A stretch of DNA of 64,000 nt from Dryomyza anilis (taxonomy: Eukaryota; Arthropoda; Insecta; Diptera; Dryomyzidae): the NCBI GenBank assembly GCA_951804985.1, contig OX638130.1:122959593-123023592 (forward strand). The letters are read 5' to 3'. Made by a program: the position numbers and the translations under genes. Below are positions 31,555 to 43,745 of this stretch, piece by piece (within the stretch, counting starts at the first letter, position 1; each line of letters begins with the position of its first letter). The notes beneath the pieces are model-generated. The model worked only from the letters and a program-made list of their open reading frames with translations. It did no database searches and had not been told where the DNA came from.

Positions 31555-33705
31555 ATTCGAATTTTGGATGAAAAAATTGAATTCGATGAAAAAATTGAAA
31601 TTTGAGTTAAAAATTTAAAGCAAAAAAGTTTAATTTTTAGTAAATATTTGAATTTTGAGTGAATATATAAAAATTATGTGAAAATTTGAATTTTAAGAAA
31701 AAATTTCTAATTTTGAGAGAGAGAGAGTGAGTGAGAATTTTGTATTTTGAGTGCGCATTTAAAATGTAATTTTGAATATTAACAAAAAATTTTAATAATT
31801 AGCGAACATTTTAATTATGAGTGAACAATTGAATTTTTAGTAAAAATTTCAATATTTATGAGTAAAATATTTGAGTGAAAATTTGAAATTATATCTTAAA
31901 TTTAGAATTATAACAAAATTTAAATTTTTAGTGAAAATTTCAATTTTGAGTAAACTTTTCTATTTTAAGAGAATATTTAATATTTTAGTAAACAATATTT
32001 ATTATGAGTGCAAATTTGAATATTGAGTGAAAATTCGAATTTTTAGTAAAATTTAATTTGGAGTGAAATTTTGAGTAAAATTTGAATTTTTGTGAATAAA
32101 TTGAAATTTTGGTAAAAAAATTCTTTTTTTAAAGAAAATTTTAATTTTGAGTGTAATTTGAATTTTGAATAAAAAATTTAAAATGTGTGAAAATTTTAAT
32201 TTTGAGTGAACTTTTGAATTTTTAGTAAAAATTAGAATTTTGAGTGAAAATATAAATTTTGAGTGAAAATTTAAATTTTAGGTGAAAATTTAAATTTTGA
32301 GTCAGATTTTAAATTTTGAGTGAAAATTTAAGTTGTAAGTGAAAATTTAAATTTTAAGTCGAAAATTTTAATTCAGAGTGAAAAATTTAAGTTCTGGGCA
32401 AAACATTTATATATTGAGAAGAAAATTGAATTGTGTATAAATTTAAAATTTGAGTGGAAATTTCAATTTTTATTGAAAATTTGAATTTTTAGTAAAAATT
32501 TGAATTTTGAGTGAAAATTTTAATTTTGAGTGAAAATTTTAATTTTGAGTGAACATTTTAATTTTGAGTGAAAATTTGAATTTTGAGTAAAAATTTGAAT
32601 TTTGAGTAAAAATTTGAATTTTGAGTAATAATTTTGAATTTTGAGTGAAAATTTGAATTTTGAGTGAAAATTTAAATTTTAAGTGAAAATTTAAATTTTG
32701 AGTGAAAAGTTGAATTTTCAGCGGTAAATTCTAATTGACCGAAATTTTTAATTTAGAGTGAAAATTTTTTGTTCTGAGCAAAACATTTATATTTTGAGAA
32801 AAAAATTGAATTATGTGTATAAATTTAAAGTTTGAGTGAAAATTTCATATTTTATTGAAAATTTCATAAATTATTGAAAATTTGAATTTTGAGTAAAAAT
32901 TTGAATTTTGAGTGAACATTTTGATCTTGAGTGAAAATTTTAATTTTGAGTGAACATTTTAATTTTGAGTAAAAATTTGAATTTTGAGTAAAAGTTTGAA
33001 TTTTGAGTAAAATTTGAATTTTTAGTAAAAATTTGAATTTTGAGTGAAAATTTAAATTTTGAGTGAAAATTTGAATTTTGAGTGAACATTTTGATCTTGA
33101 GTGAAAATTTTAATTTTGAGTGAACATTTTAATTTTGAGTAAAAATTTGAATTTTGAGTGAAAGTTTGAATTTTGAGTAAAATTTGAATTTTTAGTGAAA
33201 ATTTGAATTTTGAGTGAAAATTTAAATTTTGATGAAAATTTAAATTTTGAGTGAAAAGTTGAATTTTGAGTGAAAATTTGAATTTTGAGTGAAAATTTGA
33301 ATTTTGAGTAAAAATTTGAATTTTGAGTGAAAATTTGAATTTTGAGTGTAAATTTAAATTTTCGAATGAGTATTGTATTTTGTATGAAAATTTTAATTTT
33401 TTAATGATTATTTGAATTTTGAGTGAAAATTAGAATTATGATTGAATACAAATTTTTTATTAAAAAGTTCAATTCAAAATTACACTGAAGAAAAAATTTT
33501 TATTTTCAATATCTGAAATCATACATTTTAAAATTTTAAAAATTTTAATTTTGAGTGAAAATTTGAATTTTGAGTAAAAATTTGAATTTTAAGTGAAAAT
33601 TTGAATTTTGAATAAAAATTTGAATTTTGAGTGAAAATTTTAATTTTGAGTGAACATTTTAATATTTTTTAATGAGTATTGAATTTTTGAGTGAAAATTG
33701 GAATG
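31555..33705 (+). repeat. 19-bp satellite array S1 (plus orientation)
   Basis: Consensus GAATTTTGAGTGAAAATTT repeated with many substitutions, about 2.1 kb, roughly 110 units by length. Contains higher-order duplications: AACATTTTGATCTTGAGTG at 32915 and 33085 marks a 170-base block (nine units), and GCAAAACATTTATAT at about 32399 and 32779 marks a longer, about 380-base block. Blocks ending AATGAGTATTG with TTACA(C/A)TGAAG occur twice (33365-33510, 33670-33765). The ends of the array are more diverged than its centre. Confidence 0.93.
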
Positions 33706-36293
33706 AATACAATTTTTTTTTTAAAGTTCAATTTAAAAAATTACAATGAAGAAAAAAAATTATTGTAAATCGAATTATTATATTTCGGAAATGTTTAATT
33801 TGAATTAAATTTAAAATAAAAAAATTCAATTTAGTTTATTTATCTTAGATTTTAATTTGATTAATATTAATTAAAAATGAAGATTTTTTTTTGTAATAAG
33901 AAGTGGAACTTATATCCAAATGTACATTAATAATTTTACTAGTAAATGAATACTTTAGAAGGAAGTGTCCTTTGCTATAAAATTTCTCTTTTATAGCATT
34001 ACACAAAGAAATATAATATTGCTCTATTTCTCACTATCACTCTTTGTTTATTTTATATATGTGATGGCGCTCTTTATTCAGCTCCATCCATACTTGAGTC
34101 CTACCTGTCTCTTTGCTTCCACAAATGCGACGACTTTGTAGTACACATTTTGTGCTCCAGAGGGTGCTGCGGCCACTTGCTAATTTATCTCTCTCTCTCG
34201 CTCTCAGTCCGAATGTGATGTTGGACAACTCTTCGTTTATTCAAAGCCTGCATATCCTTTGACAACCTACAGGCGCCACGATTTCCGTTGACTTTGTTTC
34301 GCTGTCGTACGTCGTGTGGCTGCTTCCTTTAGAAAGGCAGAAAAATAGAGTGGCTGCCGCGTAGGTATTCGGGTATCTCCACATTATATTGCATTATTTT
34401 GTACGTTTGACATCCATGAATTTTTGCTATCACTAAGGATACCAATCAAAGAAAATAGTCCTTCAATTTGGTTATGATAGCTGGTCTTAAAACTTTTTGC
34501 TATTATGATTTGCTATATGCATCGACTTTAATTCAATTTATTTATTTTTAAGTTTTGAATTTTTTTTCTTAAGTTTCAGTTTAAGTGCAACGCACTCCTT
34601 GCAAAGGACCTTATATAGGTTTGTTGCTCATACGCTAGATGTCTGTCTTCTCGACGCTAAATCATTGCGTAACGTGCAAGAAAAGCGAGCAAAATTACAA
34701 AAGTTCCAACGCAACGTGTAGAGTTGAGAAAAGTTTTGGCTTCGCTTTGCATTCTTCATACATATCCTGCGCGCTTCATATCCTTCGTCGCACATCGTAG
34801 TTTCTGTGCTGTATTCGGTTTTCTCTGTTATGCTCTGTCTGCTCTGCACTCTGCTCCGCTTTCTATTTAACTTGTTGAATTGAATGCCGCACTAAAATAA
34901 GTCCTTGCGGCTGCTCTAATGTGGTGTGCAAGGATTTTAAATATATGCTCGCATTCATCCTGCTAAGTTTTTTTTTATTTTTTTTTTGTTGTTGGTTCGT
35001 TGTAATTGTTGTTTTGTGTCACCAGCACCACTGCCAGCGTGAAATTTTTCCAACTATTTAAAGTTTATTGCGTCGTTGTTTTGCACATTGTTGGATAGAG
35101 CTTATTTTAAACAATGATTATTTATTTGTAGGTTGTGCTATTTCTTTTTTTTTTCAAATGGTTATAAATAAAGTTTTCAAAATAGCATTTTAAATATTAC
35201 TGTACTATAGAACTTTAAAATATTTAAAAATAATTAAAAATATATTTTAAAATTTGCAGAACTCATCTTCAATTAAAATTCAAATATATAAAAACTAAAA
35301 CCAAATTGAATTCGTTGCCACATAGCTAAATTGGATTGAATTCGATTGAAACTAGGCTTATTTTGTATTGTAAAATCGAATCCGGTAACATATGATCGGT
35401 GTAAAATTTGAATACCATTTCATCGAAAATTTAAAAAATGCCATTTGTGGAAAGTATCAAAACAAAACGAAAAAATGTTTGCCATGGAAATCTCATACAT
35501 CAATTCTATATAATTCGATGTTGCTGATTTTGAGTGCATACTCAGTTTTTTTCCTATTACGTAGCGTTTTTATTAAAATCTCTATAGATATTTTAGGTCC
35601 TTCTGAGCCGCATTTTAGATTTAAAAAATACAGCCCCTTACACTACTAGTATTCCAAAAAAACTGTATGCCAAATTTTTCTTTAAATTGTCAGTACTAAT
35701 TATAATATAGCTACAAATAATATTATACCGATAGGTTTTTCAGATATTTGAATTTAAACTCAAAAAATATTGATTTTTCAGACTATTTCTGAACGACTTT
35801 TGTAGCATTGTAAATTTAATGTTAAAAAAGAAATTGATTTTTGTTTATGCAGAGCATATTTCAGACAAATGCTGAAAAATAATAAATTTTGTTTTATCGG
35901 TTCTCATTTTAAAAGTTTATATTATTTCGCTTTCTGCGTTAGATAATCTAGATCTACTGGATCCATTGGAAGTTCACCTTAAAATCGCTTTATTTTTCTT
36001 TATTTCATTTTTTTTTAATTAATTTGACTAAACCAAATTTAATTTGTCTCATTCTAAATGTATTTCCAGAGTTGTAAATTTATCATAACCGTTTTTAAAA
36101 GAAATTTTACAAACTAAAATCAATGTGTGACAAACATTTGAAAATCAATCAGATGAATTGTAGAGTTTAGTGCAAAAAAAGAGGTCTAGTAGCATTTTTA
36201 AAAATTGAGTTTTTGATAACATAGATAGATTTTTAAATTACGCGTCGTTTGGTACCAGATAAATACGCAATATATCAGAATTAAAACGTAATT
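33706..36293. other. Unique sequence, partly GC-richer (34.0-35.1 kb)
   Basis: 34.03-34.25 kb has CTCTCTCTCTCGCTCTC and mixed-composition text; 34.6-34.9 kb likewise. ORFs of 63, 73 and 85 residues lack recognisable motifs. The remaining text is AT-rich. I see no gene, although small exons could be missed. Confidence 0.45.
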
Positions 36294-36412
36294 AAGTCAC
36301 CACTTACTTACTTACTTAAATGGCCCTTACAACCGTGGGTCGGTTTTGGCCGCTGAGATGAAGCCGCGCCAGTCGGATCTGCTTTGCGCGCGCTGACGCC
36401 AAGTCACCACTT
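36294..36412 (+). mobile_element. Short TTAC-headed element with 12-bp target duplication
   Basis: AAGTCACCACTT occurs at 36294-36305 and again at 36401-36412. Between them lie TTAC repeats, TGGCCCTTACAACCGTGGG, GGCCGCTGAGATGAAGCCGC and GCGCGCGCTGACGCC, about 95 GC-rich bases unlike the flanks. I recall similar TTACTTACTTAATTGGCGC-type short repeats in flies. A clean duplication of this length fits target-primed retroposition. Confidence 0.85.
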
Positions 36413-37670
36413 TACCAAATTATACTATCAGTGTTGTACTACAATGAGTCGTATTCGCCAATCAAGAAAAATAAAATGGAATATGTATTACCGTGGAAAA
36501 ATAAATATGTGATACATTTGTGATTTTACTAAATACTAAAACATCGAAAAGTGGTAATACATCTGAAGATTAAAACTACGTATATTAATATAAATTTAGT
36601 TTTTCAGTTTAATTTGCAGTTTAAAATCCAGTAAAAGATCGTATACCCAATACATGCGTATTTTATATGGAAACCTTACAGGAAGAATATCTTAATCAAC
36701 ATTTTGGGAATTTTTGATTAATTGTAGTTTTGGAAACCTCTTTATGAATATCCCTGCATAGTCATATTTTTTAATTTCGCGGTCCAAATTTGAATTAAAG
36801 CCAAATAACACTTATTTTCGTATCTAAATAATTTTAATATTTCTTTAGTTTATTTATATTATTTTTAACTCATTTTTCGTAATGGTATAAAATATAAAAA
36901 TATGAGTATTTGTCGATAATATGTCTACCTTTAAAATAAAATATAAAATTTAAATAAAATTTAAATTTTTAATAAACTTCCAATGCATTTTTCCATCAAA
37001 GTAAAATACTAACCACTGGCTAGTCTCAATTTTTATTAAACATGTGCCAAAATGTTCCTATACGTATTATTTCCCTGTTCCGTTTATCGAAATTCGGAAT
37101 ACCAAAGCGTTTATGTTTAAGAAAATTTACCTAAGCATCGTAAGTAGTACAATTGAAACATTTTTCGTATTCAATTGAGACAGGCAAAATATCGTAAGTA
37201 CGTTTTTCTTAAAATATTTCTGCATGTAATGAATATTTTGAAAATTGGGCCACACTATTATTATTGTCAGCTCATTTAAAGGATACTTTACGAAAATTAT
37301 CTTTTTGTTGGTTACGATCTTTTGCCTGTAAGCTATCGATATGATTGATTTTTTTTAACAATTTTAAACAGTTTTCATTGATTCTCCAGCAAAATGAAAA
37401 AAATGTCCTAATTTTTATTATATTTTCTGCAAACCATTTGACGATAATTTTTGAATACAATAAAATTATGATTAATGTACGATATGACACTCAGAATATT
37501 TTGAAATTGAATTGTATGTTTATTGAAATTATTGTCAAAAAAATAAAATTTTCTGAAAAAATAAAATTTGTTTATCGAATATGAAGATTTCTTCGTTGTC
37601 AACACTATATCTTTAACGAAGAAAACAATGATATTTTTATAGATAGGCTCGTTTTACTCTGGGCCATTCC
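36413..37670. other. AT-rich sequence, no feature seen
   Basis: Short overlapping ORFs at 37272-37605 on both strands are rich in Ile, Asn, Lys and Phe as expected from AT-rich DNA. No repeat ends found. Confidence 0.5.
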
Positions 37671-37673
37671 TTT

Positions 37674-39015
37674 GTGACGGGCATTACAATCGTACGATTA
37701 AAAACCTTCTCATTTGAAAAATGAAAAAGAACAGATATATTTTTAGAGGATAGATCTTATGGTCCTCTATAATAATAATAATAGTTTGGCACTACAGTCC
37801 TATAAGAACTTGGGCCGAGCTCTCTCACCATTTTGAGCTGTGCGTGTTATATTTGTACTCAAAGTTGTGGGACCTACAGTTTATTGCCGAATCCGAACGG
37901 CGGGTGAGAGCTTTTTCATAGGCAATGGTTTTTCTCTCGTAGGTTTGCCATTTACTGACGAGAGGTAGCGCGGTATAGAAAAATGTTTCTATGAAAAGAT
38001 GTTGTTAGCCCCAGTACAGGCTTGAACCGGGGACCTTTCGGCTCGCAGTCCAACGCACTAACCACTGAGCTACCGCGGCTACTCTATGCATATATAAAAA
38101 AAGTTTTGCAATAGGTCCTATACCTTTCTACAAATTTGAAGCTAAATGCTGTGACGGGCGTTACATTTACTTTTTCAAAAAACAGAGTTGACTCCACAAA
38201 GTATTAAATTTTAGCTAAACTAATCGGACTATGGAGATTAAGTATATCTCAAATACTTCATTAATAATGGGAGCTCTCCCCTCTATAACAAAATTCTGCA
38301 ATGGTTACTTTGATCACTTACTTATAAAGTATCAAAACTTGTGACGGGTGTTACACAATTTGTGATGGGCGTTACCTGTACGAATTCTATACAAATATAC
38401 ATAAAAATTCAAATTATGAATTGCAATATTTTGATGAAAAAGAGCAAATTTTTGTGGTAGGAATGGTAAATCGTTATTTTAAGGCACATCGTCGAAATAT
38501 AATTTAAGTGGAAAACTAAACATCACGTTTTGGAAATAATATGTATTATATTACCATTCTTTTAAATAACTACTCTGTCTGCATCATTTGTAATCCGTTT
38601 CCTTCGCAAGCTTATATAAATATTTTTCGCATTTCAAAAATAATGATTTTTTTGGGATTTTTTATGATTTTTTTGTAATGTTTGGAATTTTCCTTATTTA
38701 TCTTTGATTATTGAATATTTTGGAATATTTACTACTTTTTCTATGATTAAATAATAATATAATTGATTATTGATGCATACATTAACAAATACATAATTTT
38801 CCAGTTTTTTTGTTTTGCGACGATTGTTAATGGTGACGGGCGTTACAATATTTTGGATGGATATAGCAACCATCTGGAATATCTATGAGACCAAAGACTA
38901 TAATAAATGAATAGATACGACAAAAATCTTTACTTTTACAAAGTTTCGCAGTTGTAGGTTTGCAAAATAGTTCGCAAAATAACTTTTACTATTTTTTTTT
39001 GTGACGAGCGTTACA
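37674..39015 (+). promoter_or_regulatory. Cluster of six GTGACGGGCGTTAC motifs
   Basis: Same-orientation occurrences: 37674 (GTGACGGGCATTAC), 38151 (GTGACGGGCGTTAC), 38341 (GTGACGGGTGTTAC), 38362 (GTGATGGGCGTTAC), 38833 (GTGACGGGCGTTAC) and 39001 (GTGACGAGCGTTAC). The word is a near-dyad, GTGAC-N4-GTTAC, while intervening text is unique AT-rich DNA. A SINE lies between the first two. Could be protein-binding sites or relics of an old tandem duplication; regulatory role is inference. Confidence 0.45.
37771..38082 (-). mobile_element. tRNA-derived SINE, copy E
   Basis: Full-length minus-strand copy with (AAT)n tail at left, TTGGCACTACAGTCCTATAA, body, and head complement at right. TCTAT flanks both sides (37766-37770 and 38083-38087), a possible short target duplication. 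Confidence 0.92.
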
Positions 39016-39639
39016 ACTCAAAACAGTAAAACTGTTTGGTTAATTTTCAGTACTTTGAACCACTTATCACCAATATTACTCTACATATGGCATACTTTCG
39101 CAAACAAATTGCCTTTCAAATTGTACTATTCAATTTTCATTCGGATTTAAAACAACAAAACTACAGTGTTTCATATATTGCCTCAATTTTCTACTATAAT
39201 AAATTTCAAAAAAATATTTAACTTTAATTGATAAAAAAACACATTTGCCATGCATTTTGGTAAATTCTGATCACAGAATATAAAATTAGAAGTATTTCTT
39301 ATCCTAAAAATCATTAAACGTAATCATTAGGTTTAACTTTAATATATCACACCCCGGTAACGTTTTCTGTGGAATGCCTCCTCTAAAACCATATCATTCT
39401 CGAAATATTTTAGATTATTAAAAACAATAATGTGGACCTTTGTATAAACGATATCGTATATATATATCGTTTGGTTTGCTGGCTTACTACATTCAGTTTA
39501 ACAAAACTTAATTTAATTTGATTATTCTGAATTCACTTTTTCAGAATTCAATTTTCCTTTTTATTTTGATTGACGTCTTTTAAATGAATTTTATTTTAAT
39601 ATTTAATTTTTTTATTATCCATATGGAATTAAATTTGAG
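39016..39639. other. AT-rich sequence, no feature seen
   Basis: No coding or repeat structure of note apart from ATATCGTATATATATATCGT near 39448. Confidence 0.45.
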
Positions 39640-40014
39640 AATTCATATTTTTTATTAAAATTCATATTTTTAATAAAAAATCATATTTTTTTTAGAAACT
39701 CATGTATTCATAAATAATCTTATTTTCATAAAAATTTATATTTTCATTAAAATTTCATATTTTCATCAAAAATTCATATATATTTTTAAATATTCATTAA
39801 ATAAAATCATATTTTCATCAAAAATTCATATTTACATGTAAAAAACGTTTAGTCATTAAAATTCATATTTTCATTAAAAAATCATATTTTCATTAAAAAA
39901 TTCATATTCTCATTCAAATTTCATATTCTCATTAAAAATTCATATTTCCAACTAAAAGTCATTTTTTCCTTAAATATTCTTTAGAAGTTTATATATTCAT
40001 CAAACATTCATATA
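39640..40014 (-). repeat. 19-bp satellite array S2, left part
   Basis: Repeats of AAAAATTCATATTTTCATT, whose complement GAATTTTTAATGAAAATAT matches the S3/S4 unit at 16 of 19 positions. The array is cut at 40014/41118 by Helitron-like copy 3. Confidence 0.85.
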
Positions 40015-40404
40015 TCTATACATATATAAAACTCTTGGTCCATCTGTCGGTCTGTCTGTCTGTTTGTTCCAGCATCACGTCTAAACCGCTGAACCGATTT
40101 CACTGAAATTTTGCACCAGGATACTATGGATACTCCGGAGGGTGTCATAGGCTATATATGGACGGGATTGGACAAAGGGGCGTGGCACCTCCCATACAAC
40201 CTAAACTTTCAAAACGACATAACTCGGCACATACATAAGCAAAGAAGATGAAACAAAAACTCAAATACAAAAAAAAACAAAAGCAAAAATACAAAAACAA
40301 AAGCAAAAATCTAATACAAAATCAAAAGTAAAAGCACAAAACTTAAGCTATAACTCAAAAACTACAGAAAAATAAAAAAGGATAGAAAACAAAAACAAAA
40401 TCAA

Positions 40405-40845
40405 CCACACTAAAATTCACCACCCCAAAATTCACCACACTAAAACTCACCACACTAAAATTCACCACACAAAAACTCACCACACTAAAATTTACCAGAC
40501 TAATTTTCACCACACTAAAATTCACCACACAAAAACTCACCACAATAAATTTCACCACACTAAAACTCACCACACTGAAATTCACCACACTAAAACTCAC
40601 CACACTAAAATTGAACACACTATTACTCACCACACTAAATTTCACCACACTAAAACCCACCACACTAAAATTCACCACATTTAAATTGACCCACTTAAAC
40701 TGACCACACTAAAATTCACCACACTTAAATTCAACACACAACAAAAAAATTCACTACTCTTAAACTCACCACACTAAAATTCACCACACTAAAACTCACC
40801 ACACTAAAATTCACCATGCTAAAACTAACCACACTAAAACTTCTA
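40405..40845. repeat. 15-bp minisatellite in Helitron-like copy 3
   Basis: CACCACACTAAAATT alternating with CACCACACTAAAACT, with point changes. Shorter than the homologous array of copy 2, so copy number changes between elements. Confidence 0.92.
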
Positions 40846-40847
40846 CT

Positions 40848-40925
40848 GGGAAAAACTCTACGGGGAAGAATTCTACGGGAAAGAATTCTACTGGGAAGAA
40901 TTCTACGGGGAAGCACAGCCTGAGA
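40848..40925. repeat. GGGAAGAATTCTAC repeat in Helitron-like copy 3
   Basis: Five units of about 16 bases, nearly identical to the array in copy 2. Confidence 0.85.
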
Positions 40926-41117
40926 AAGAACTGTCTATGAGAAAAGTTGTTTTATCGGATAATTAGTATGGTTTTGATTACTACATTTTTAAAACCAATA
41001 AAAAAAAGTCCACAGCGACGCACGGGTCCCTGATATAAATAATAAAAATGTTATTTATATTCATAAAATTGCTCAATAACCTTAATATTTGCACGAGTCG
41101 TGTACGGGTCCAGCTAG

Positions 41118-42206
41118 TACATTAATAAATCACATTATCCCTAAAAATTCATATTTTCATTAAAATTTCATATTATCGTTAAAAGTTCTTATTTTCAATA
41201 TTAAATCATATTTTCATTAAAAATTCATATTTTTAACAAAAAAAACATCCTTTCATTAAAATTTCATATTTTCTTATAATATCATATATTCATTAAAAAT
41301 TCATATTTTCGTCAACATTTTATAGATTCATTAAAATTTCATAGTTTCATTAAAAAGTGATATTTTCATATAAAATTCATATTTTTTTTAAATATTCATA
41401 AAAAATTATATTTTCATCAAAATTCATATTAGCATTAAAAATACATATTTTCATTCAAAACACATATTTCCACCTAATATGTATTTTTTCTTTAAATATT
41501 CATAAAAAATCATTTTTCATTGAATATTCATAAAAAATCATTTTTCATTAAATATTCTATAAAAGTTCATATTTTCATCAAACATTCATATTTACATGAG
41601 GGACATCACATTATCATTAAAAATTCATGTTTTAATTAACAATTCATATTATCATTAAAATTTAATATATTCATTCAAATTTTATATTTTCATTAAAAGT
41701 TCATATTTTCAATATTAAATCATATTGTTTTTTAGAAATTCATATTTTCAATAAAAAAAAAAATATTTTTATTAAAAATTCTTATTTTGATTAAAATTTC
41801 ATATTTTCATTAAGAATTCATATTTTCATTAATATTTCATATCTTCATTAAAAATTCATATTTACATTAAAAATTCATATTTTTCATAAAAAGTCATATT
41901 TTCATTTCAAATTCATAATTTCATCAAAATTTTATATTTTCATTAAAATTTCATATTTTCCTTAAAAAATTTATATTTTCATCAAAAATTCATATATTTT
42001 TTTTTAATATTCATAAAAAAACATATTTTTATCAAAAACTCATATTTACATTAAAAAATTGTATATTTTCATTAAAAATATTTTCATTAAAAAAAAAACA
42101 TATTTTCGTCAACTTTTTATATTTTCATTAAAAATTCATATTTTCATTAAAAATTCATATTTACATTAAAAATTCATATTTTCATTATAAACTCATATTT
42201 TTTATC
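41118..42206 (-). repeat. 19-bp satellite array S2, right part
   Basis: Continuation of AAAAATTCATATTTTCATT units after the Helitron-like insertion, with many diverged units and some GAATATTCATAAAAAATC-like variants. Together with the left part about 1.46 kb. Confidence 0.88.
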
Positions 42207-43745
42207 TACAATTTCACATTAAACTCACTCTTGACTAAAATTTAAACACCAACAGATTTTTGTTTTTTCCATACATCAAAATTTAAAAGTTTTCGATAAA
42301 CATTTTCCCAATTTATAATTTCCAAGTTTATATTTTAATGACTACTATTTAAATTATCAGGTGTACGTGTTACCATGTGTATCACAAGATGGTGTCAGCT
42401 TTGATTAGGCATGCGGTCGGAAGGACTTGCCTAGACTATGAACCTAGAAAATGGCGGTACACGGTACGTATGTGTTGCAGCTGGAGTGAGTGACGCACAT
42501 TTCGGAAGATTGTACGGAAATATGTGACAGGAGTGAGTGTGTGAATAAATACGTTTGTGGTAAAAGTTTCTGCTAACTCATGCCATCACCACACATTCTC
42601 CAGACAAAACAAAAACAAAAATATGTGAAATTCAATTAAAATCCCAAAAATTTTCACATAATAACGAGGCAAACCCAAGGAGGAATGGATGCAGCATACT
42701 AGAGACGACTTTCGTTACGGAATGGTTAAGAAACCACGAAAAAGGATTTAAATACCAAGCGACAACACATGGTATTTTTCTGTAGCCAAGTAGGGGGAGT
42801 TATTATGGTGGATATGGTGGTGGCGGTTACTATTTGTTTTTGCTGTTTGTGATGAATTGCAACGCTGATTGCTATGAGCGAGAAATACTTTCTTCAGTAA
42901 GATTATCAAATTCACTTTCATTCTAATTTTCATTTTTCAAATTCACTACCAAAGCAGCAACTCTCACACAAGGACATTAATATAATTAAGCAATGAAAGG
43001 TATTAATTTCAAAAGCGTAGCCTAAGAAAATAAGTTTATTAAACACTGGCTGACACAGCACAGCACAGGCAAATGAGTGCAAAACCCATATAGAGTGCGA
43101 AAGGGGCGAAGAAAATCATTTTATTATCCTTATTGTGCTGCGCCAAGGAATTCTAATTAGAATTCCAACACGCCAGCGGCTGCCGGGAGTTTGCGGTATT
43201 CAAACGGACGTTTGCGGGTTGGATCTGCATCAGAATCGGTTCGAGCATTATGGAAAGAGGGTAGGTAGCAAGCGACTCTTTTGTTTGCAGCCTTTTTAAT
43301 TTCAGTTCTATTGTTTCGGCGCCACTCGAATGAAAGATTTCGAAAAAATTAACTCGACAGCAAGTTTTTCTTAGCTTTCGTTTTCATGCAGATGTGTTTC
43401 ATTGTTTTGGATTAAAGATAGTGGAATAAGTAATTTCCATGAAAGTAATTTATGATAACTTTTTTTTGCACGTTTAATTCGGTGGAAAACTTGAAGGTTT
43501 GGCTTTGAAGGAAGAGAAAATTAGCAAAAATTTAATTTTGCAATATAGAATACTAAAGAATAAGTTTTATAGGATTTGGAATGAGTATGGAATTCAGCAT
43601 AAAAAATACAGCATATAAATTCCACTGATATACAAACCGCCCATATAAAATCCACTCGAAGACATATTTATTAAAACAATAGTTCAAGCAAAAGTTATAT
43701 TTAAAGGTAATATAACATGTGCATACACAAAATTGATCAAATAGA
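42207..43745. other. Single-copy-looking, mixed-composition sequence
   Basis: No repeats recognised between 42.23 and 43.74 kb. Includes CACACATTCTCCAGAC-like and GGAGTGAGTGTGTGAAT-like text, and a 20-bp palindrome at 43147. Minus-strand ORFs of 61 and 65 residues have no recognised domain. Possible regulatory DNA. Confidence 0.45.
43147..43166. other. Perfect 20-bp palindrome with TAATTA core
   Basis: GGAATTCTAATTAGAATTCC is fully self-complementary. The centre TAATTA is the classic homeodomain recognition core. It lies in a GC-richer single-copy stretch, so it could be a dimeric protein-binding site; chance is possible. Confidence 0.5.

Larger units (their letters stand above)
40015..41117 (+). 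mobile_element. Helitron-like element, copy 3, inserted in satellite S2
   Basis: 5' end TCTATACATATATAAAACTC directly after A; 3' end GGGTCCAGCTAG directly before T. Satellite S2 text lies on both sides, so both ends of this 1103-bp insertion are exact. Internal order: conserved 5' region, 15-bp minisatellite (40405-40840), GGGAAGAATTCTAC array (40848-40925), conserved 3' third. Contains no protein gene; 107- and 61-residue minus ORFs are readings of the minisatellite. Confidence 0.92.

Noticed and set aside
34030..34910. Coding exons in the GC-richer stretch
   Set aside because: Mixed composition and several short ORFs, but no protein similarity that I recognise and no consistent frame with splice sites.
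40355..40916. Minus-strand ORFs of 107 and 61 residues
   Set aside because: Same minisatellite artefact in Helitron-like copy 3.
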